Positions 9,100-18,060 of a stretch of DNA of 64,000 nt are shown piece after piece. The notes beneath the pieces were generated by a model that was given only the letters and a program-made list of their open reading frames with translations, was not told the origin of the DNA and did not search any database. The DNA lies in contig NZ_PQGA01000009.1 in NCBI RefSeq assembly GCF_002917095.1, forward strand, positions 62,001-126,000, in the 5' to 3' direction. How positions within the stretch are numbered: position 1 is the stretch's first letter; every line of letters starts with the position of its first letter. The position numbers and the translations under genes were made by a program. Source of the stretch: Paraburkholderia eburnea. Lineage in GTDB: Bacteria > Pseudomonadota > Gammaproteobacteria > Burkholderiales > Burkholderiaceae.

Positions 9100-9972
9100 A
9101 TGCGCGGTTTCGAATTCGACCAGTTACGCACCTTTACGGTAGTGGCGGACGCGGGCAGTCTTACGGCCGCCGCGCCTTCGCTGCATCTGTCGCAGTCCAC
9201 GGTCAGCGAGCAGATGCGCAAGCTCGAGGCGCGCGCCGGCGTGCCGCTGTTCGTGCGCAGCAAGCGCGGCGTCGAGACCACGCCTGCCGGTGCCCGACTG
9301 CTCACCCACGCGCGGCGTATCGTGGCGCTCAACGAAGCCGCCTTCGACGACGTGCGCGGCCAGGCGATCAAGGGCGAACTGCGCGTCGCCATCACCGATT
9401 ACTACCGCACTCACGAAGTGGCCGGTATGCTCGCGCGGCTGCGCGAGTGCTATCCGCAACTGAGCCTGCACGTGAGCACGATGAAAAGCGCGGAGATCGA
9501 GCAGGCGCACGCGCGCGGCCAGATCGATCTGGGCGTGGTGATGAACATGTCGGCGGGTGCGGTTCGGCCCGCGCAGGGCGACGCGCGCTGGGTGCTGCGC
9601 CGCGAGCCGCTGCATTGGGTGGCCTCGCCCGCGCTGGCGGAAGCGCTGCCCGATCCGCTGCCGCTTGTGCTGCTGCCGCACGATTGCATGCTGCATCAGA
9701 TCGCGGTCCATTCGCTCGAGGAGCAGGGCCGCGCGTTTGTGATGGGGCATAGCGCATCGGGCGTCGCGGGTTTGCAGTCGATGCTGGCTGCCGGGCTGGG
9801 AGTGGGTTGCCTGTGTGCGTCGGCGGTGCCGGACGGCCTCGTGCGGTTAGGCCTGCGACATCGTCTGCCCGCGCTGCCCGAGGCGGTCTTCTCGCTCACG
9901 CCGCCGCTGCCCGGCGAGCGCGAAACGGTGACACAGGCGCGCGAGGTGTTGGCGCGGCAGTTGCTGGTTTGA
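9100..9972 (+). CDS. LysR-family transcriptional regulator
   Basis: ATG at 9100 is preceded by GGGGAG at 9090 and is favoured over the open frame upstream. The product is 290 residues. The winged helix-turn-helix covers residues 5-65 (GSLTAAAPSLHLSQSTVSEQ), and the periplasmic-binding-like effector domain follows from about residue 90. It is divergent from the MFS exporter and probably controls it. The effector is unknown. LysR proteins of this layout (LrhA-like N-terminus MRGFEFDQLRTF) are common beside exporters. Confidence 0.85.
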   Translation: MRGFEFDQLRTFTVVADAGSLTAAAPSLHLSQSTVSEQMRKLEARAGVPLFVRSKRGVETTPAGARLLTHARRIVALNEAAFDDVRGQAIKGELRVAITDYYRTHEVAGMLARLRECYPQLSLHVSTMKSAEIEQAHARGQIDLGVVMNMSAGAVRPAQGDARWVLRREPLHWVASPALAEALPDPLPLVLLPHDCMLHQIAVHSLEEQGRAFVMGHSASGVAGLQSMLAAGLGVGCLCASAVPDGLVRLGLRHRLPALPEAVFSLTPPLPGERETVTQAREVLARQLLV

Positions 9973-9999
9973 GCCTGCGTCTGGGCGGATAACGCTCGC

Positions 10000-11223
10000 T
10001 TACCAGCCGATCCGATGTTTCTCGTCGGTTTCCCGATGGCGCACGTCGTCGTCGCTATGCAGATAAAGGCTCGTCGTGCTGAGCGACGCATGCCCGAGGT
10101 TATCGCGCACAAGTCGCAGATCGACGTCGCCATCGGCCATATGCGAGCCCGCGCTGTGGCGTAGCCAGTGCGCCGACGCCGCCTCTAGCCGCGCTGCGCG
10201 CGCCTCGGCTTGCGCGGAACCGGCGGCTCCGTCCATCTCGTGCAGCCTTTGCGCCGCCCCCGCGAAAATCGCCTTGACGATCGTATGCAGCGCCGTGCGC
10301 GTGAGCGGTTTGGTCGATTTGCCGATGGGCAGCACGAGCGGCGTCGTCTCGTGCGGCGAGGGCAGCGCGGCAAGACCGCGCGCGTTGCGATAGCGCGCCA
10401 GCTCCGCCATCATCTCGGCGGTCGCGGGCACGAGGCGGCGGCGCTCGCCTTTACCGAGCACATCGAGCCACCAGCGCTCCACGCCCGCTCCATCGCGCCG
10501 CGTGAAGAAGTCGCCCATCGTGTTGGCGCCGACCTCGGAAATGCGCAGTCCGCCCAGATAAAGCAGCGTGAGCAGCCAGCGCGTTCGGCTGTGATGCTCG
10601 CGCTCGCGTGCGGTTTCGCGCGGCAGGCCGTCGACATAGGCCTTCACCTCGTCCCACAGTTCGCGTTCGAGATAGCGCGTGATGCGCGGCGCTGCCCGGC
10701 GTGCGCGCTGACGCGACAGCGAAAGCGGATTGCCCGCCAGATAACCCGCGCTCACGAGCCATGCAAAGAGCGTGTTGAGAATCACCATCGCCTGACGCTG
10801 ACTGGCGGCGGATAGCGACCCATAGAACGGACGCCAGCGCGCATCGTCGCGCGCATGTTTGCGCCCGCCGCCCGCGACCCAGCGCGCGGCGGGCTGCGGA
10901 TCGGCGAGAAAGTGCTGATACGCGAGCAGATCCTCGTGGGTGAGCGACGACAGCGGCTTGCCCAGTTGCACGATCGCCCACAGCAGCAGACGCTCGCTTT
11001 CCTTGCGATAGGTCTCGAAGGTGGCCTTCGAATCGGCGACGCGCGCGAGCCACGCGCGAATCGCTTCGAGGTCGTTGGCCGCCGCGATCTGCATGCGGCC
11101 GTGCGCGCGATTCACGCCGTCGCGGCCGTCGAGATCGGCAGGCAGTTCGAGGGCGTCGAGCGGACGGGGAGCGAGCAGGGCGGTGTGCATGGGCAAAGCG
11201 AGGGCGCCGCAATCAAGCGGCAA
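10000..11223 (-). CDS. tyrosine recombinase (XerC/D-like integrase), lone
   Basis: A 407-residue tyrosine recombinase. The N-terminal SAM-like core-binding domain spans about residues 50-180. The catalytic domain shows the expected residues: Arg in GLRISEV, Lys in GKGERRR, the HWLRHSAG box, His in DNLGHASL, and the nucleophile Tyr in TTSLYLH. The start is uncertain; an internal Met 11 codons later (11190) is also possible. No phage genes, direct repeats or tRNA gene flank it, so it looks like a chromosomally fixed recombinase of the kind scattered in Burkholderia genomes. Its target site is unknown. Confidence 0.85.
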   Translation of the reverse strand: MPLDCGALALPMHTALLAPRPLDALELPADLDGRDGVNRAHGRMQIAAANDLEAIRAWLARVADSKATFETYRKESERLLLWAIVQLGKPLSSLTHEDLLAYQHFLADPQPAARWVAGGGRKHARDDARWRPFYGSLSAASQRQAMVILNTLFAWLVSAGYLAGNPLSLSRQRARRAAPRITRYLERELWDEVKAYVDGLPRETAREREHHSRTRWLLTLLYLGGLRISEVGANTMGDFFTRRDGAGVERWWLDVLGKGERRRLVPATAEMMAELARYRNARGLAALPSPHETTPLVLPIGKSTKPLTRTALHTIVKAIFAGAAQRLHEMDGAAGSAQAEARAARLEAASAHWLRHSAGSHMADGDVDLRLVRDNLGHASLSTTSLYLHSDDDVRHRETDEKHRIGW

Positions 11224-11373
11224 GTCGAAACGTGGGTGAGACCACGCGGACTATAACGCGGATCGCCCGATGCCCGAAGCAGATGCCCGTTGAATGTGAC
11301 GTCGAATGTGGCGTCGAACGTGAAGCCGGCCGCGCAGACGCTGGTGGCCTGCGCGGCTCGGCGCGGTGGTGGC

Positions 11374-13128
11374 TTAGCTCGCCGCGCCCGTGTCCTGCAG
11401 ACGCGGGCCGTAATGCGCGCCCAGCGCCGGATCGACACCGTTCACGCCGTTCGCCACACCCGGCGCGCCAACCGCTCCCGCTGCATTTGCCACTGCCGCC
11501 GCGCTCGCCGCGCCCGGCACCATCGACGACAAGGACGTGCCGTTCAGGCCGATTTCCTTGAGCAGCGAATCGACGAGCGGCGCATGCGCGCGGTAGGCCA
11601 GCGCCGCCGACATCGCCTGCTCGGCCAGATTGCCGCCGTTGATGCCGGCCGCGCCCGCGCCGTCGGCCGCCGCGCCGCCCTGGCGGTTCAGGCCATCGAC
11701 CTGGATGATCTTGATGCCGTCGATCGACTTCATCGGCTCGACGGTTTGCTGGATGATCGAAGGCAGCGCCTGCAGCAGGGCCAGCTTGAATTTCAGGCTG
11801 GTCTGGTCCGACGACAGGGTATTGATGGCGTCGTTCAAGGCGCGCTGCGCCTCGGCTTCGGCGATGCCCTTCTTGCGTGCGGCCTCGGCCAGTTCGACGA
11901 TCGCCGTGGCCTGCATCTGCGCGGCTTCGCGCTCCGCGCGCGCCTTGGTCGTGACGTGCACCGCGCTGGTTTCGGCTTCCTGTGCGGCTTCGATCAGCGC
12001 GACCTGCTTGGCGCGATCGGCTTCGGCGGTGCGGCGCGTGGTTTCCACGAGCTGCTCGGCCTTCACCGCTTCGGCGAGCGACTCGTTCGCGCGTGCCTGC
12101 GCCTGCGATTGCGCCTCGGACTTCTGCGCGATGATGATCGCCCGTTCCTGCTCGGCGATCTGCGTGACCTTGGCCTGCTCGATTTCCTTCACGCGGATTT
12201 CGCGGTCGGCTTCCACCTTGCGCGAGCGCACGGCCTGTTCGCGCTCGATTTCCGATTCCTGCACCTGACGCTCCGCGCCGATGCGGCTCTGCTCGGCCTC
12301 CTGATGACGCTGCGCCTCGAACGCGGTGATGCGCGCGTTCTGCTCCGCCGTGCGCGTCTTCACCTGTTGCTCCTGTTCGAGCTTCATGAACGATTCCTGC
12401 TGATCGATTTCCAGCCGCTTCGAGAGCGCGTCACGGTTCTTTTCGCGCACGGCGACTTCGGTATCCTGCTCGACTTCGTTGCGCTCCTTGCGGCGGCGCT
12501 CCGTTTCCTGCGTGAGCTTCGTGAGACCTTCGGCGTCGAATGCGTTGTTCGGATCGAAGTATTCCTTCGAGGTCTGGTTGAAGTTGGTCAGCGACACGCT
12601 TTCCAGCTCCAGACCGTTCTTGGTCAGATCTTCCGCGACCGTGTTCTGCACGCCTTGCACGAATTTTTCGCGCGCGTCCTGCAGGTCCTGCATCGTCATT
12701 TGCGCCGCCGTCGAGCGCAGCGCGTCGACGAACTTGTCGTCCACGAGCGCGCGCAGATTCTCGGGCGCGAGCGTGCGTTGGCCGAGGGTTTGCGCGGCGG
12801 TCGATACGCCTTCCGCCGTGGGCGCGACGCGCACGAAGAAGGCCACCACGACATCCACGCGCATGCGATCCTTCGTGATCAGGCTGTCGCGCGATGCGCG
12901 GCTGACTTCCAGCTTCAGCGTGTTCATGTTGATCGGGATGACTTCATGGAACACCGGCAGCACGACCGCGCCGCCGCTCATGATGACGCGCTGGCCGCCG
13001 AGCCCTGTGCGCACGAACGCACGTTCCGCCGAAGCCCGCACATAAAGCCGCGCGAAGATCAGGCCGATCAGGCCCAAGCCCACGATGACCGCGAGAGCGA
13101 CGGCTCCCCAGAATATGATCGTATCCAT
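11374..13128 (-). CDS. yqiK: flotillin-like membrane scaffold protein (YqiK type)
   Basis: A 584-residue product with one N-terminal membrane anchor (about residues 4-26). An SPFH/PHB domain follows (about 50-210), then a long Glu/Gln/Arg-rich coiled coil (about 200-440, full of AEAERQ-type heptads). The tail is Gly/Ala-rich. The layout and sequence fit the YqiK branch of flotillins, which assemble membrane microdomains. The gene lies downstream of a yqiJ homologue on the same strand, as in E. coli yqiJK. Between the two lies a 138-base gap filled with CT-rich palindromes, so the pair may be co-transcribed but with an inserted repeat. Confidence 0.9.
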   Translation of the reverse strand: MDTIIFWGAVALAVIVGLGLIGLIFARLYVRASAERAFVRTGLGGQRVIMSGGAVVLPVFHEVIPINMNTLKLEVSRASRDSLITKDRMRVDVVVAFFVRVAPTAEGVSTAAQTLGQRTLAPENLRALVDDKFVDALRSTAAQMTMQDLQDAREKFVQGVQNTVAEDLTKNGLELESVSLTNFNQTSKEYFDPNNAFDAEGLTKLTQETERRRKERNEVEQDTEVAVREKNRDALSKRLEIDQQESFMKLEQEQQVKTRTAEQNARITAFEAQRHQEAEQSRIGAERQVQESEIEREQAVRSRKVEADREIRVKEIEQAKVTQIAEQERAIIIAQKSEAQSQAQARANESLAEAVKAEQLVETTRRTAEADRAKQVALIEAAQEAETSAVHVTTKARAEREAAQMQATAIVELAEAARKKGIAEAEAQRALNDAINTLSSDQTSLKFKLALLQALPSIIQQTVEPMKSIDGIKIIQVDGLNRQGGAAADGAGAAGINGGNLAEQAMSAALAYRAHAPLVDSLLKEIGLNGTSLSSMVPGAASAAAVANAAGAVGAPGVANGVNGVDPALGAHYGPRLQDTGAAS

Positions 13129-13169
13129 TGCGATGATTGACTCTCGATGTAGTTAGAAACAAATTCCCA

Positions 13170-13262
13170 TCCCCTCTCCCCAACCCTCTCCCTCAGGGAG
13201 AGGGCCAAACAAACTCCCCTCTCCCGCGGGAGAGGGGCCGGGGGAGAGGGGGAGAGGAGGAG
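13170..13262. repeat. CT/GA-rich palindromic intergenic repeat
   Basis: Two perfect palindromes sit in the yqiJ-yqiK gap: 13184-13204 (10-bp arms around one base) and 13216-13237 (11-bp arms with no spacer). They share the core CCCTCTCCC and its complement, and further GGGAGAGGGG copies follow to 13262. It resembles the small dispersed 'CCCTCTCCC' intergenic repeats of many proteobacteria. It could form hairpins that change the ratio of the two transcripts. Confidence 0.7.
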
Positions 13263-13266
13263 GGGG

Positions 13267-13920
13267 CTAAGGCTCGTGGCGCGGACTCTTGATCGCCCGA
13301 TACAGCGAAGCCGAAACGCGCGCTGTGATCAACACCGTCTGCCCGCGCAAGAACACCACTCCGGCATCCTCCGGCTCGATGCGGACGTAATGCGCCTGGC
13401 CGAATTCGTCGACGAAACGGGCTTCGGCGGGATTGCCCTGGGTGGCCTCGCCAGTGACGATGCGCACGGCGCGGCCGATAAAATCGGTTTCCGATAGCGC
13501 GCTCGATTCTTCCTGCGGCACGAGGCGGCCAATCGGCTTACCCGTTTTGCGAACGAACAGCAGCGTAAGCGGCAGCGCGATGCACGCGGCCAGCGCGGGC
13601 GGCAACATGAAATGAAACAACGCATGCAGCACCCATTGCAGCAACAGCCCTGAAATGGCGAAACCGGTGAGAAACAGCGCGAGTAAAACAAGAAATGGCA
13701 CGCGGCCCACATGCAGCCAGCCGAGCAATTGACCGATAAAACCGGTTTCCGCGCCGCTTGCCGCGTGATCGATATCGAATTGATGGGCAATCAGATTGCC
13801 CGCATGCGTGGTGACGCTAAAACCGAACAATAGCGTCACGCTTTCCAGTACGGCAATCACGATCATGATGCCGATCGCCACGATGAATGGCGCGTATCCC
13901 GGCTGCAGCAAGGAGGTCAT
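13267..13920 (-). CDS. yqiJ: YqiJ-like inner-membrane protein with OB-fold domain
   Basis: A 217-residue product from ATG 13920; an upstream ATG at 13983 would add 21 polar residues and seems less likely. Three hydrophobic segments occupy roughly residues 8-32, 62-82 and 90-115. A soluble C-terminal part (about 130-217) contains TDFIGRAVRIVTGEATQGNPAEA and FGQAHYVRIEPED, which match the OB-fold domain of E. coli YqiJ. YqiJ partners a flotillin (YqiK) and is related to NfeD proteins that accompany SPFH proteins. It sits directly upstream of yqiK here. Confidence 0.85.
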   Translation of the reverse strand: MTSLLQPGYAPFIVAIGIMIVIAVLESVTLLFGFSVTTHAGNLIAHQFDIDHAASGAETGFIGQLLGWLHVGRVPFLVLLALFLTGFAISGLLLQWVLHALFHFMLPPALAACIALPLTLLFVRKTGKPIGRLVPQEESSALSETDFIGRAVRIVTGEATQGNPAEARFVDEFGQAHYVRIEPEDAGVVFLRGQTVLITARVSASLYRAIKSPRHEP

Positions 13921-14117
13921 TGAGTTTTTCTTTTCTCCGTTATCCCGCCGTAAGTCTATATCGGATTGAGGCAACGTACTCAATGCATCATGGATAAAGG
14001 CACGAATAAATCAATGCGGGTTGCATTAATCTAGTCCTTCGTGCATAAAAATACCGTAAAAATCATTCTCCCCATGACGGGAGAATGACTGTGGCGGAAG
14101 TTTAAATAAAATTGCGA

Positions 14118-14966
14118 TTAAACCGTCGCAATCAAAAACGATTCGCCTTTTGCGGGTTTCAACGCGTCGCTGCGCCCGCTGAAATAGCGCGCGACGATAT
14201 CGCCGGTGCCGATGTGTTCCGCTTGAGAGAAACCCACTTCGCGAGCGAGATCGAGCATCTCGTCGGGGCGGAAGAAGCTCACGAACGGTGTGCCCGCCGC
14301 CCGCGCGTGCTCGTAGACGGCTGCGTGCCGCGAGCGTTCCGGCTCGTCGATCATGTCGAGCGGCAACGTGAAGGTCATCGCGAGCGTGGAGCCGGGCGCG
14401 AGTTGCGCGACCTCGCGCAGCGTGGCGAGATTGGCTTCGCGCGTGAGATACATCGAGACGCCCGTGGACGCCACCACGGCGCGCTGCGTGGCATCGAAGC
14501 CCGATTTCGCGAGCCGCGCGCGCCACGATTCGCCCGCCTCGAAATCGACGGCCACGAAGCGCAGCCCGTCCTGCCCGCGAAAGCCCAGATCCGCGAGGCG
14601 CTGGCGCTTCCACGTCTGCGTGTCAGGGTGATCGATTTCATAGACATGGATGCGCGAGGCAATCTCGGGGCGCCGCTGCGCGAACGTGTCCAGGCCCGCG
14701 CCCAGCAACACGTATTGCGCAACGCCCTGCGCCACCTGCGCGGCGACCAGGTCTTCGATCAGACGCGCACGGCCCACGATGGACGCGCGATAGCCGCGCG
14801 TGCCTTCGGGGTCCATGTCGGGGCGCTCGCGCCAGTGCGCGTCGGGCGCGGCGAGCTGCATGCCCAGCTCGTCTTCGAGCACATGCGGCTCGGCATCGAC
14901 CTGCACATGCAGCGCGCGCCAGAGCGCGGTGCGGATGGCGGTGGAATCGGGGATGGCGGCGGGCAT
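14118..14966 (-). CDS. class I SAM-dependent methyltransferase, LCMT/PPM family
   Basis: The 282-residue product starts behind AGAGGAGAC. It matches the leucine carboxyl methyltransferase-like family (Pfam PF04072): the R-rich start of the fold (SIVGRARLIEDLV), motif I as YVLLGAGLDTFAQR (about residues 84-97), and VYEIDHPDTQTWKRQRL at about 108-124, which are hallmarks of this family. Bacterial members methylate carboxyl or hydroxyl groups on unknown small molecules or polyketides. It stands alone between yqiJ and a LysR gene, so the substrate is not indicated. Confidence 0.85.
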   Translation of the reverse strand: MPAAIPDSTAIRTALWRALHVQVDAEPHVLEDELGMQLAAPDAHWRERPDMDPEGTRGYRASIVGRARLIEDLVAAQVAQGVAQYVLLGAGLDTFAQRRPEIASRIHVYEIDHPDTQTWKRQRLADLGFRGQDGLRFVAVDFEAGESWRARLAKSGFDATQRAVVASTGVSMYLTREANLATLREVAQLAPGSTLAMTFTLPLDMIDEPERSRHAAVYEHARAAGTPFVSFFRPDEMLDLAREVGFSQAEHIGTGDIVARYFSGRSDALKPAKGESFLIATV

Positions 14967-15008
14967 CTGGGTCTCCTCTGGACGCGGATCTTGCCGATAT
15001 CGAACGCG

Positions 15009-15995
15009 TCAGCCTGAAGAATACGTCGGCGTATCGTGCGGCGTCGTCCCATAGACCTCGGCGCTGACCGCGCGCAGCGCCTCGATCATCACTTCCGCGG
15101 CGGGCGACAGCAGCCGGTCGGCGCGCGTGATGATGCCGAAGTCGTCCATCTGGCAGTCCATCGGCAGCGGCAGGATCGCGACCATGCCGTGCGCCGCGTA
15201 GTAGCGCGCCACGTCGCCGGTGAGCACGGCGATCATGTCGCTTTGCTCCAGCACGCGGGTGATGAAGAGCAGCGCGGACGTTTCCACTATGTTCGAAGGG
15301 GACGCGAGGCTCGCGCGCTGGAACATCAGCTCGAAACGATGGCGCAGCACGCTCGCCACGGGCGGCACGATCCAGGTGGCGCGCGCCACGTCGGCGAGCC
15401 TGAGGGGTGTGTCGGGCGCGTCCGCGAGCAGCGGATGCCCAGGCCGCACCACGGCGCACACCGGCTCGCCCGTGAGCGGCTCGTAACGCAGCGCGAGCTT
15501 GTCGTGTTCGTCGGACAGCCGACCGAGCACGACATCCAGCTTGTCCTGCGCAAGATGTTCGAGCAGCACATTGCTCGCGTCGATCTCCACCGACACGCGC
15601 ATGTTCGCGTGCGTGCGCTTGACCGCCGCCACGGCGGACGGCAGCACGCGCACGCCCGGCGACGTGATGGCGCCCACCGCGACGTGGCCCAGGCGGCCGG
15701 CCTTGAGCGCGATCAGCTCCTCCTGCGCCTGATCGAGACTGCCAAGCACGGTGCGCGCGTGGCGGATCAGCGCGTCGCCGTAGAGCGTGGGCTTCATGCC
15801 GCGCGGCATGCGCTCGAACAACAGCGCGTCGAGCATCTCCTCCAGCTCGCGCAGAAGCTTGGACGCGGCGGGCTGCGTCATGTGGAGCGCCGCCGCCGCG
15901 CGGTGAATATTGCCTTCTTCCGCGAGCGCAACCACGAGCAGCAACTGCCGCGTCTTGAGCCGCGTGCGCACGTACCAGGGGCTTGTCTCCAGCAT
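15009..15995 (-). CDS. LysR-family regulator, probable control of the sugar-acid dehydratase operon
   Basis: A 328-residue LysR protein from ATG 15995 (a GTG directly before it is also possible). The winged helix lies at about residues 15-75 (NIHRAAAALHMTQPAASKLLRELEE). The effector domain then runs from about 100, with GRLGHVAVGAITSPGV. This N-terminal and linker pattern resembles GbpR, the regulator of galactose/arabinose-binding protein genes in Rhizobiaceae and Azospirillum. It is divergent from the arabinonate-dehydratase-like gene (139-base gap), which supports a role in L-arabinose/D-galactose control. Confidence 0.8.
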   Translation of the reverse strand: MLETSPWYVRTRLKTRQLLLVVALAEEGNIHRAAAALHMTQPAASKLLRELEEMLDALLFERMPRGMKPTLYGDALIRHARTVLGSLDQAQEELIALKAGRLGHVAVGAITSPGVRVLPSAVAAVKRTHANMRVSVEIDASNVLLEHLAQDKLDVVLGRLSDEHDKLALRYEPLTGEPVCAVVRPGHPLLADAPDTPLRLADVARATWIVPPVASVLRHRFELMFQRASLASPSNIVETSALLFITRVLEQSDMIAVLTGDVARYYAAHGMVAILPLPMDCQMDDFGIITRADRLLSPAAEVMIEALRAVSAEVYGTTPHDTPTYSSG

Positions 15996-16133
15996 CACGG
16001 TCTGATTTCCTGGATAGTTCTAAGCGTTTATACGAATGCTGATTTCGATATCGGAACCGTCTTTTATTTCATTAGAAGGTTATCAGAGTTCTCCTTAGAC
16101 TTAGCGGAACCTTCAGCCCCACTCATTCAGGCG
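15996..16133. promoter_or_regulatory. divergent promoter region of LysR and sugar-acid dehydratase genes
   Basis: This AT-richer 138-base gap separates the divergent LysR and dehydratase genes. It contains a GATATC-centred near-palindrome (TTTCGATATCGGAA, about 16043-16056) that fits the T-N11-A style of LysR sites. Assignment to the neighbouring LysR protein is inference. Confidence 0.4.
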
Positions 16134-17885
16134 ATGTCGGCGATGAAACCCAAACTGCGCTCCCAACAGTGGTTCGGCACCACGGACAAGAACGGCTTCA
16201 TGTACCGAAGCTGGATGAAGAATCAAGGCATCCCCGATCACGAGTTCGATGGCCGCCCGGTCATCGGCATCTGCAATACGTGGTCGGAACTCACGCCCTG
16301 CAACGCCCATTTCCGCAAGCTCGCGGAGCACGTGAAGCGCGGCGTCTACGAGGCGGGCGGCTTTCCGGTCGAGTTTCCGGTGTTCTCGAACGGCGAATCG
16401 AATCTGCGCCCTTCGGCGATGCTCACGCGCAATCTCGCGTCGATGGACGTGGAAGAGGCGATTCGCGGCAATCCCATCGACGCCGTCGTGCTGCTGTGCG
16501 GATGCGACAAGACTACGCCCGCGCTGCTGATGGGCGCGGCGAGCGTCGACGTGCCCGCCATCGTCGTGACGGGCGGCCCGATGCTCAACGGCAAGCTCGA
16601 AGGCAAGGATATTGGCTCGGGCACGGCGGTGTGGCGTCTGCACGAATCGCTCAAGGCCGGCGAGATCGACCTCCATCATTTCCTCGCGGCCGAAGCGGGT
16701 ATGTCGCGCTCGGCGGGCACCTGCAACACCATGGGCACGGCATCGACGATGGCCTGCATGGCCGAATCGCTCGGCGTCTCGCTGCCGCACAACGCGGCGA
16801 TTCCCGCCGTGGACGCGCGCCGCTACGTGCTTGCGCACCTGTCGGGTATGCGCATCGTGCAGATGGCGCTCGAAGACCTGAAGCTCTCGAAGATTCTCAC
16901 GCGCGAAGCGTTCGAGAACGCGATCCGCACCAATGCGGCCATTGGCGGCTCGACCAATGCCGTGATCCACCTGAAGGCGATCGCGGGGCGCGTCGGCGTG
17001 CCGCTCGAACTGGAAGACTGGCAGCGCATCGGCCGCGGCACGCCCACCATCGTCGATCTGCAGCCGTCGGGCCGCTTCCTGATGGAAGAGTTCTACTACG
17101 CGGGCGGCCTGCCCGCCGTGCTGCGCCGTCTGGGCGAAGCGCACCTGCTGCCGCATCCGGACGCGCTCACGGTCAACGGCAAGTCGATCTGGGACAACGT
17201 GCGTGAAGCGCCGAACTACAACGACGAGGTGATCCGCCCGATCGACAACCCGCTCATTGCGGACGGCGGCATCTGCATCCTGCGCGGCAATCTCGCGCCG
17301 CGCGGCGCGGTGCTCAAGCCCTCGGCGGCCACGCCCGAACTGCTCAAGCATCGCGGCCGCGCCGTGGTGTTCGAGAACTTCGATCACTACAAGGCGACTA
17401 TCGACGACGAGTCGCTCGAGGTGGACAAGGACTCGATCCTCGTGATGAAGCATTGCGGCCCGCGCGGTTATCCGGGCATGGCCGAAGTCGGCAACATGGG
17501 GCTGCCGCCCAAGCTGCTGCGCCGGGGCGTGAAGGACATGGTGCGGATTTCGGACGCGCGCATGAGTGGCACCGCCTACGGCACCGTGGTGCTGCACGTC
17601 GCACCGGAAGCGGCGGCGGGCGGGCCGCTGGCCGCCGTGCGCAACGGCGACTGGATCGAGCTGGATTGCGCGTCGGGCCGCCTGCATCTGGACATCGGCG
17701 ACGAGGAACTGCAACGCCGTCTGAGCGCTGTTGATCCCGCCGCCGCGCCGGGCGTGGCGGAGCAGATGGGCAAGGGCGGCTACGCGCGCCTCTACGTCGA
17801 TCACGTTTTGCAGGCCGATGAAGGCTGCGATCTGGACTTCCTGGTCGGCACGCGTGGGGCCGCTGTGCCGCGCCATTCGCATTGA
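16134..17885 (+). CDS. IlvD/Edd-family dehydratase, L-arabinonate dehydratase type
   Basis: A 583-residue iron-sulfur dehydratase. It probably converts L-arabinonate (and perhaps D-fuconate or D-galactonate) to the 2-keto-3-deoxy acid. Three conserved cluster cysteines are seen at Cys56 (SELTPCN), Cys124 (CGCDKTTPA) and Cys197 (GTCNTMG), with the spacing of sugar-acid dehydratases in this family rather than Edd. The GICNTWSELTPCNAHFR start is diagnostic of the arabinonate/xylonate group. The frame is open far upstream, but the similarity begins at KLRSQQWFG, so ATG 16134 (or ATG 16143) is the start. A sugar 1-dehydrogenase gene follows 175 bases downstream; together they give two steps of the non-phosphorylating pathway. 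Confidence 0.85.
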   Translation: MSAMKPKLRSQQWFGTTDKNGFMYRSWMKNQGIPDHEFDGRPVIGICNTWSELTPCNAHFRKLAEHVKRGVYEAGGFPVEFPVFSNGESNLRPSAMLTRNLASMDVEEAIRGNPIDAVVLLCGCDKTTPALLMGAASVDVPAIVVTGGPMLNGKLEGKDIGSGTAVWRLHESLKAGEIDLHHFLAAEAGMSRSAGTCNTMGTASTMACMAESLGVSLPHNAAIPAVDARRYVLAHLSGMRIVQMALEDLKLSKILTREAFENAIRTNAAIGGSTNAVIHLKAIAGRVGVPLELEDWQRIGRGTPTIVDLQPSGRFLMEEFYYAGGLPAVLRRLGEAHLLPHPDALTVNGKSIWDNVREAPNYNDEVIRPIDNPLIADGGICILRGNLAPRGAVLKPSAATPELLKHRGRAVVFENFDHYKATIDDESLEVDKDSILVMKHCGPRGYPGMAEVGNMGLPPKLLRRGVKDMVRISDARMSGTAYGTVVLHVAPEAAAGGPLAAVRNGDWIELDCASGRLHLDIGDEELQRRLSAVDPAAAPGVAEQMGKGGYARLYVDHVLQADEGCDLDFLVGTRGAAVPRHSH

Positions 17886-18060
17886 CGCGCGGGGGGCACC
17901 ATGACGATTGCACTGACTGGAATGGCCGATCGGCGCGCATCGAACCCGCCTTGTCCGCGATTGCGTGCAGGCTCGATCCACTCGTGCTGCGCTGGGGAAA
18001 ATGAAGTCATTCGGTATCCAGAATAAAATTATCGCTTTGGAAAAAGGATCGGAGATCGCC

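Noticed and set aside
10000..11223. Tyrosine recombinase as the mark of an integrated element
   Set aside because: No tRNA target, direct repeats, phage or conjugation genes flank it.
11290..13140. Long plus-strand frame opposite yqiK
   Set aside because: Arg/Leu/Phe-rich product with no family, antisense to a clear flotillin gene; caused by third-position GC bias.
13170..13262. CRISPR-like array
   Set aside because: Copies are back-to-back palindromes without regular spacers.
15036..16133. N-terminal extension of the dehydratase frame
   Set aside because: It runs antisense through the LysR gene; dehydratase similarity begins only at 16134.
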